Assembly: GCF_900111155.1 (NCBI RefSeq)
Contig: NZ_FOGG01000009.1
Span: 111,230 to 175,229, forward strand
DNA length: 64,000 nt
From: Pedobacter rhizosphaerae
GTDB taxonomy: Bacteria > Bacteroidota > Bacteroidia > Sphingobacteriales > Sphingobacteriaceae
Direction of reading: 5' to 3'
The notes beneath the pieces are model-generated. The model worked only from the letters and a program-made list of their open reading frames with translations. It did not search any database and was not told the DNA's origin. A program made the translations under genes and the position numbers. Of this stretch, positions 63,670 through 64,000 are shown one piece after another (position 1 is the stretch's first letter; each line of letters starts with the position of its first letter).

Positions 63670-64000
63670 GTGTCAAGTAGAGGAAAAAAGATTTTTTTAG
63701 CATTAACAATAGTAGTTCCTTTTATCATTTATTGTGTGATATATTATAGGCCAATACTAAAGAATGCGCCATTTAGAAAGGCAGATTTTGTGTCGATGCA
63801 ATATAAGTGGGGGGTAAAGGATACACTTGAAAATGAATATAATTCTGTAGATGGAAAATACCAGTATGTGAATAGCCGTGATTCATTAATCAGCAAAAAA
63901 GTTTTCTTAAAGAATGATGATATTCTATACCTGCACAGCAAGGCCAATGAAATTGGTTTATGGAATTTCCCAGATACCATAGGGGTAAAGAGTGCGAAAT
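63670..64000 (+). CDS. Hypothetical single-pass membrane protein, 3' end outside window
   Basis: An open frame from GTG 63670 to the window edge, at least 110 codons without stop. It reads SSRGKKIFLALTIVVPFIIY..VIYYRP (one N-terminal membrane helix), then a polar region (ADFVSMQYKWGVKDTLENEYN, YQYVNSRDSLISKKVFLKNDD, LHSKANEIGLWNFPDTIG). It probably faces the periplasm. Family not recognised; length unknown. Confidence 0.6.
   Translation, partial: MSSRGKKIFLALTIVVPFIIYCVIYYRPILKNAPFRKADFVSMQYKWGVKDTLENEYNSVDGKYQYVNSRDSLISKKVFLKNDDILYLHSKANEIGLWNFPDTIGVKSAK

Overview
The window looks like a chromosomal segment from a Sphingobacteriaceae member of the Bacteroidota, most like Pedobacter. This rests on several things seen in the sequence. 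The DNA is AT-rich, and promoters match the Bacteroidota TAnnTTTG -7 element. Shine-Dalgarno sequences are almost absent. There is a TonB receptor with an N-terminal carboxypeptidase-regulatory-like domain, a Bacteroidota-type GlmU, a futalosine-pathway menaquinone gene (mqnC), an NRAMP-USP fusion and a TANFOR-like surface protein. Species cannot be assigned by eye. No rRNA, tRNA, CRISPR array, prophage or insertion sequence was found.

Layout. 0-9 kb: end of pcm, smpB, a redoxin, the mntR-mntH manganese operon with a visible operator, an Lrp regulator, a frameshifted hydrolase, ung and small proteins. 9-17 kb: lysS, a MaoC hydratase, an acyl-CoA synthetase and a NarL-type two-component system. 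17-20 kb: iscSUA and methylmalonyl-CoA epimerase, followed by a repeat-rich spacer with a nested inverted repeat. 20-31 kb: a secreted Gfo/Idh oxidoreductase, rpmE2, glmU-like, tpiA, prmA, mpl, an XRE regulator, an Lrp regulator with a DMT exporter, and scpB. 31-37 kb: a LytTR/LytS-type two-component system beside two ferritin-like proteins. 37-39 kb: a GC-rich decayed surface-protein gene and gene debris. 39-47 kb: mqnC, a paired M16 peptidase operon, ppnP, a broken DUF3857 gene and a phosphoesterase-PQQ propeller protein. 47-64 kb: guaB, a TonB receptor preceded by a tiny ORF encoding five consecutive cysteines, a second MaoC protein, an acyl-CoA carboxylase subunit, trxB, a GH20 hexosaminidase, dgkA, an ECF sigma factor with a membrane partner, and a dicarboxylate/amino-acid symporter.

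Most content is housekeeping. The most interesting signal is the 26-codon polycysteine leader ORF (49910-49990) between a good Bacteroidota promoter and the TonB receptor gene. It has the architecture of a cysteine-responsive attenuator. Second is a family of degenerate 7-bp-periodic arrays (units such as GTATCAA, GAACTTT, GACTNNN, CTCCAAA, GAGCAAA, TCATTAG) in at least eight intergenic spacers. One spacer also holds a roughly 140-bp nested inverted repeat bounded by 48-bp direct repeats. Other points of note are three single-base deletions in short A/T runs that break two genes, and four regulatory gene pairs with an identical 14-nt overlap.
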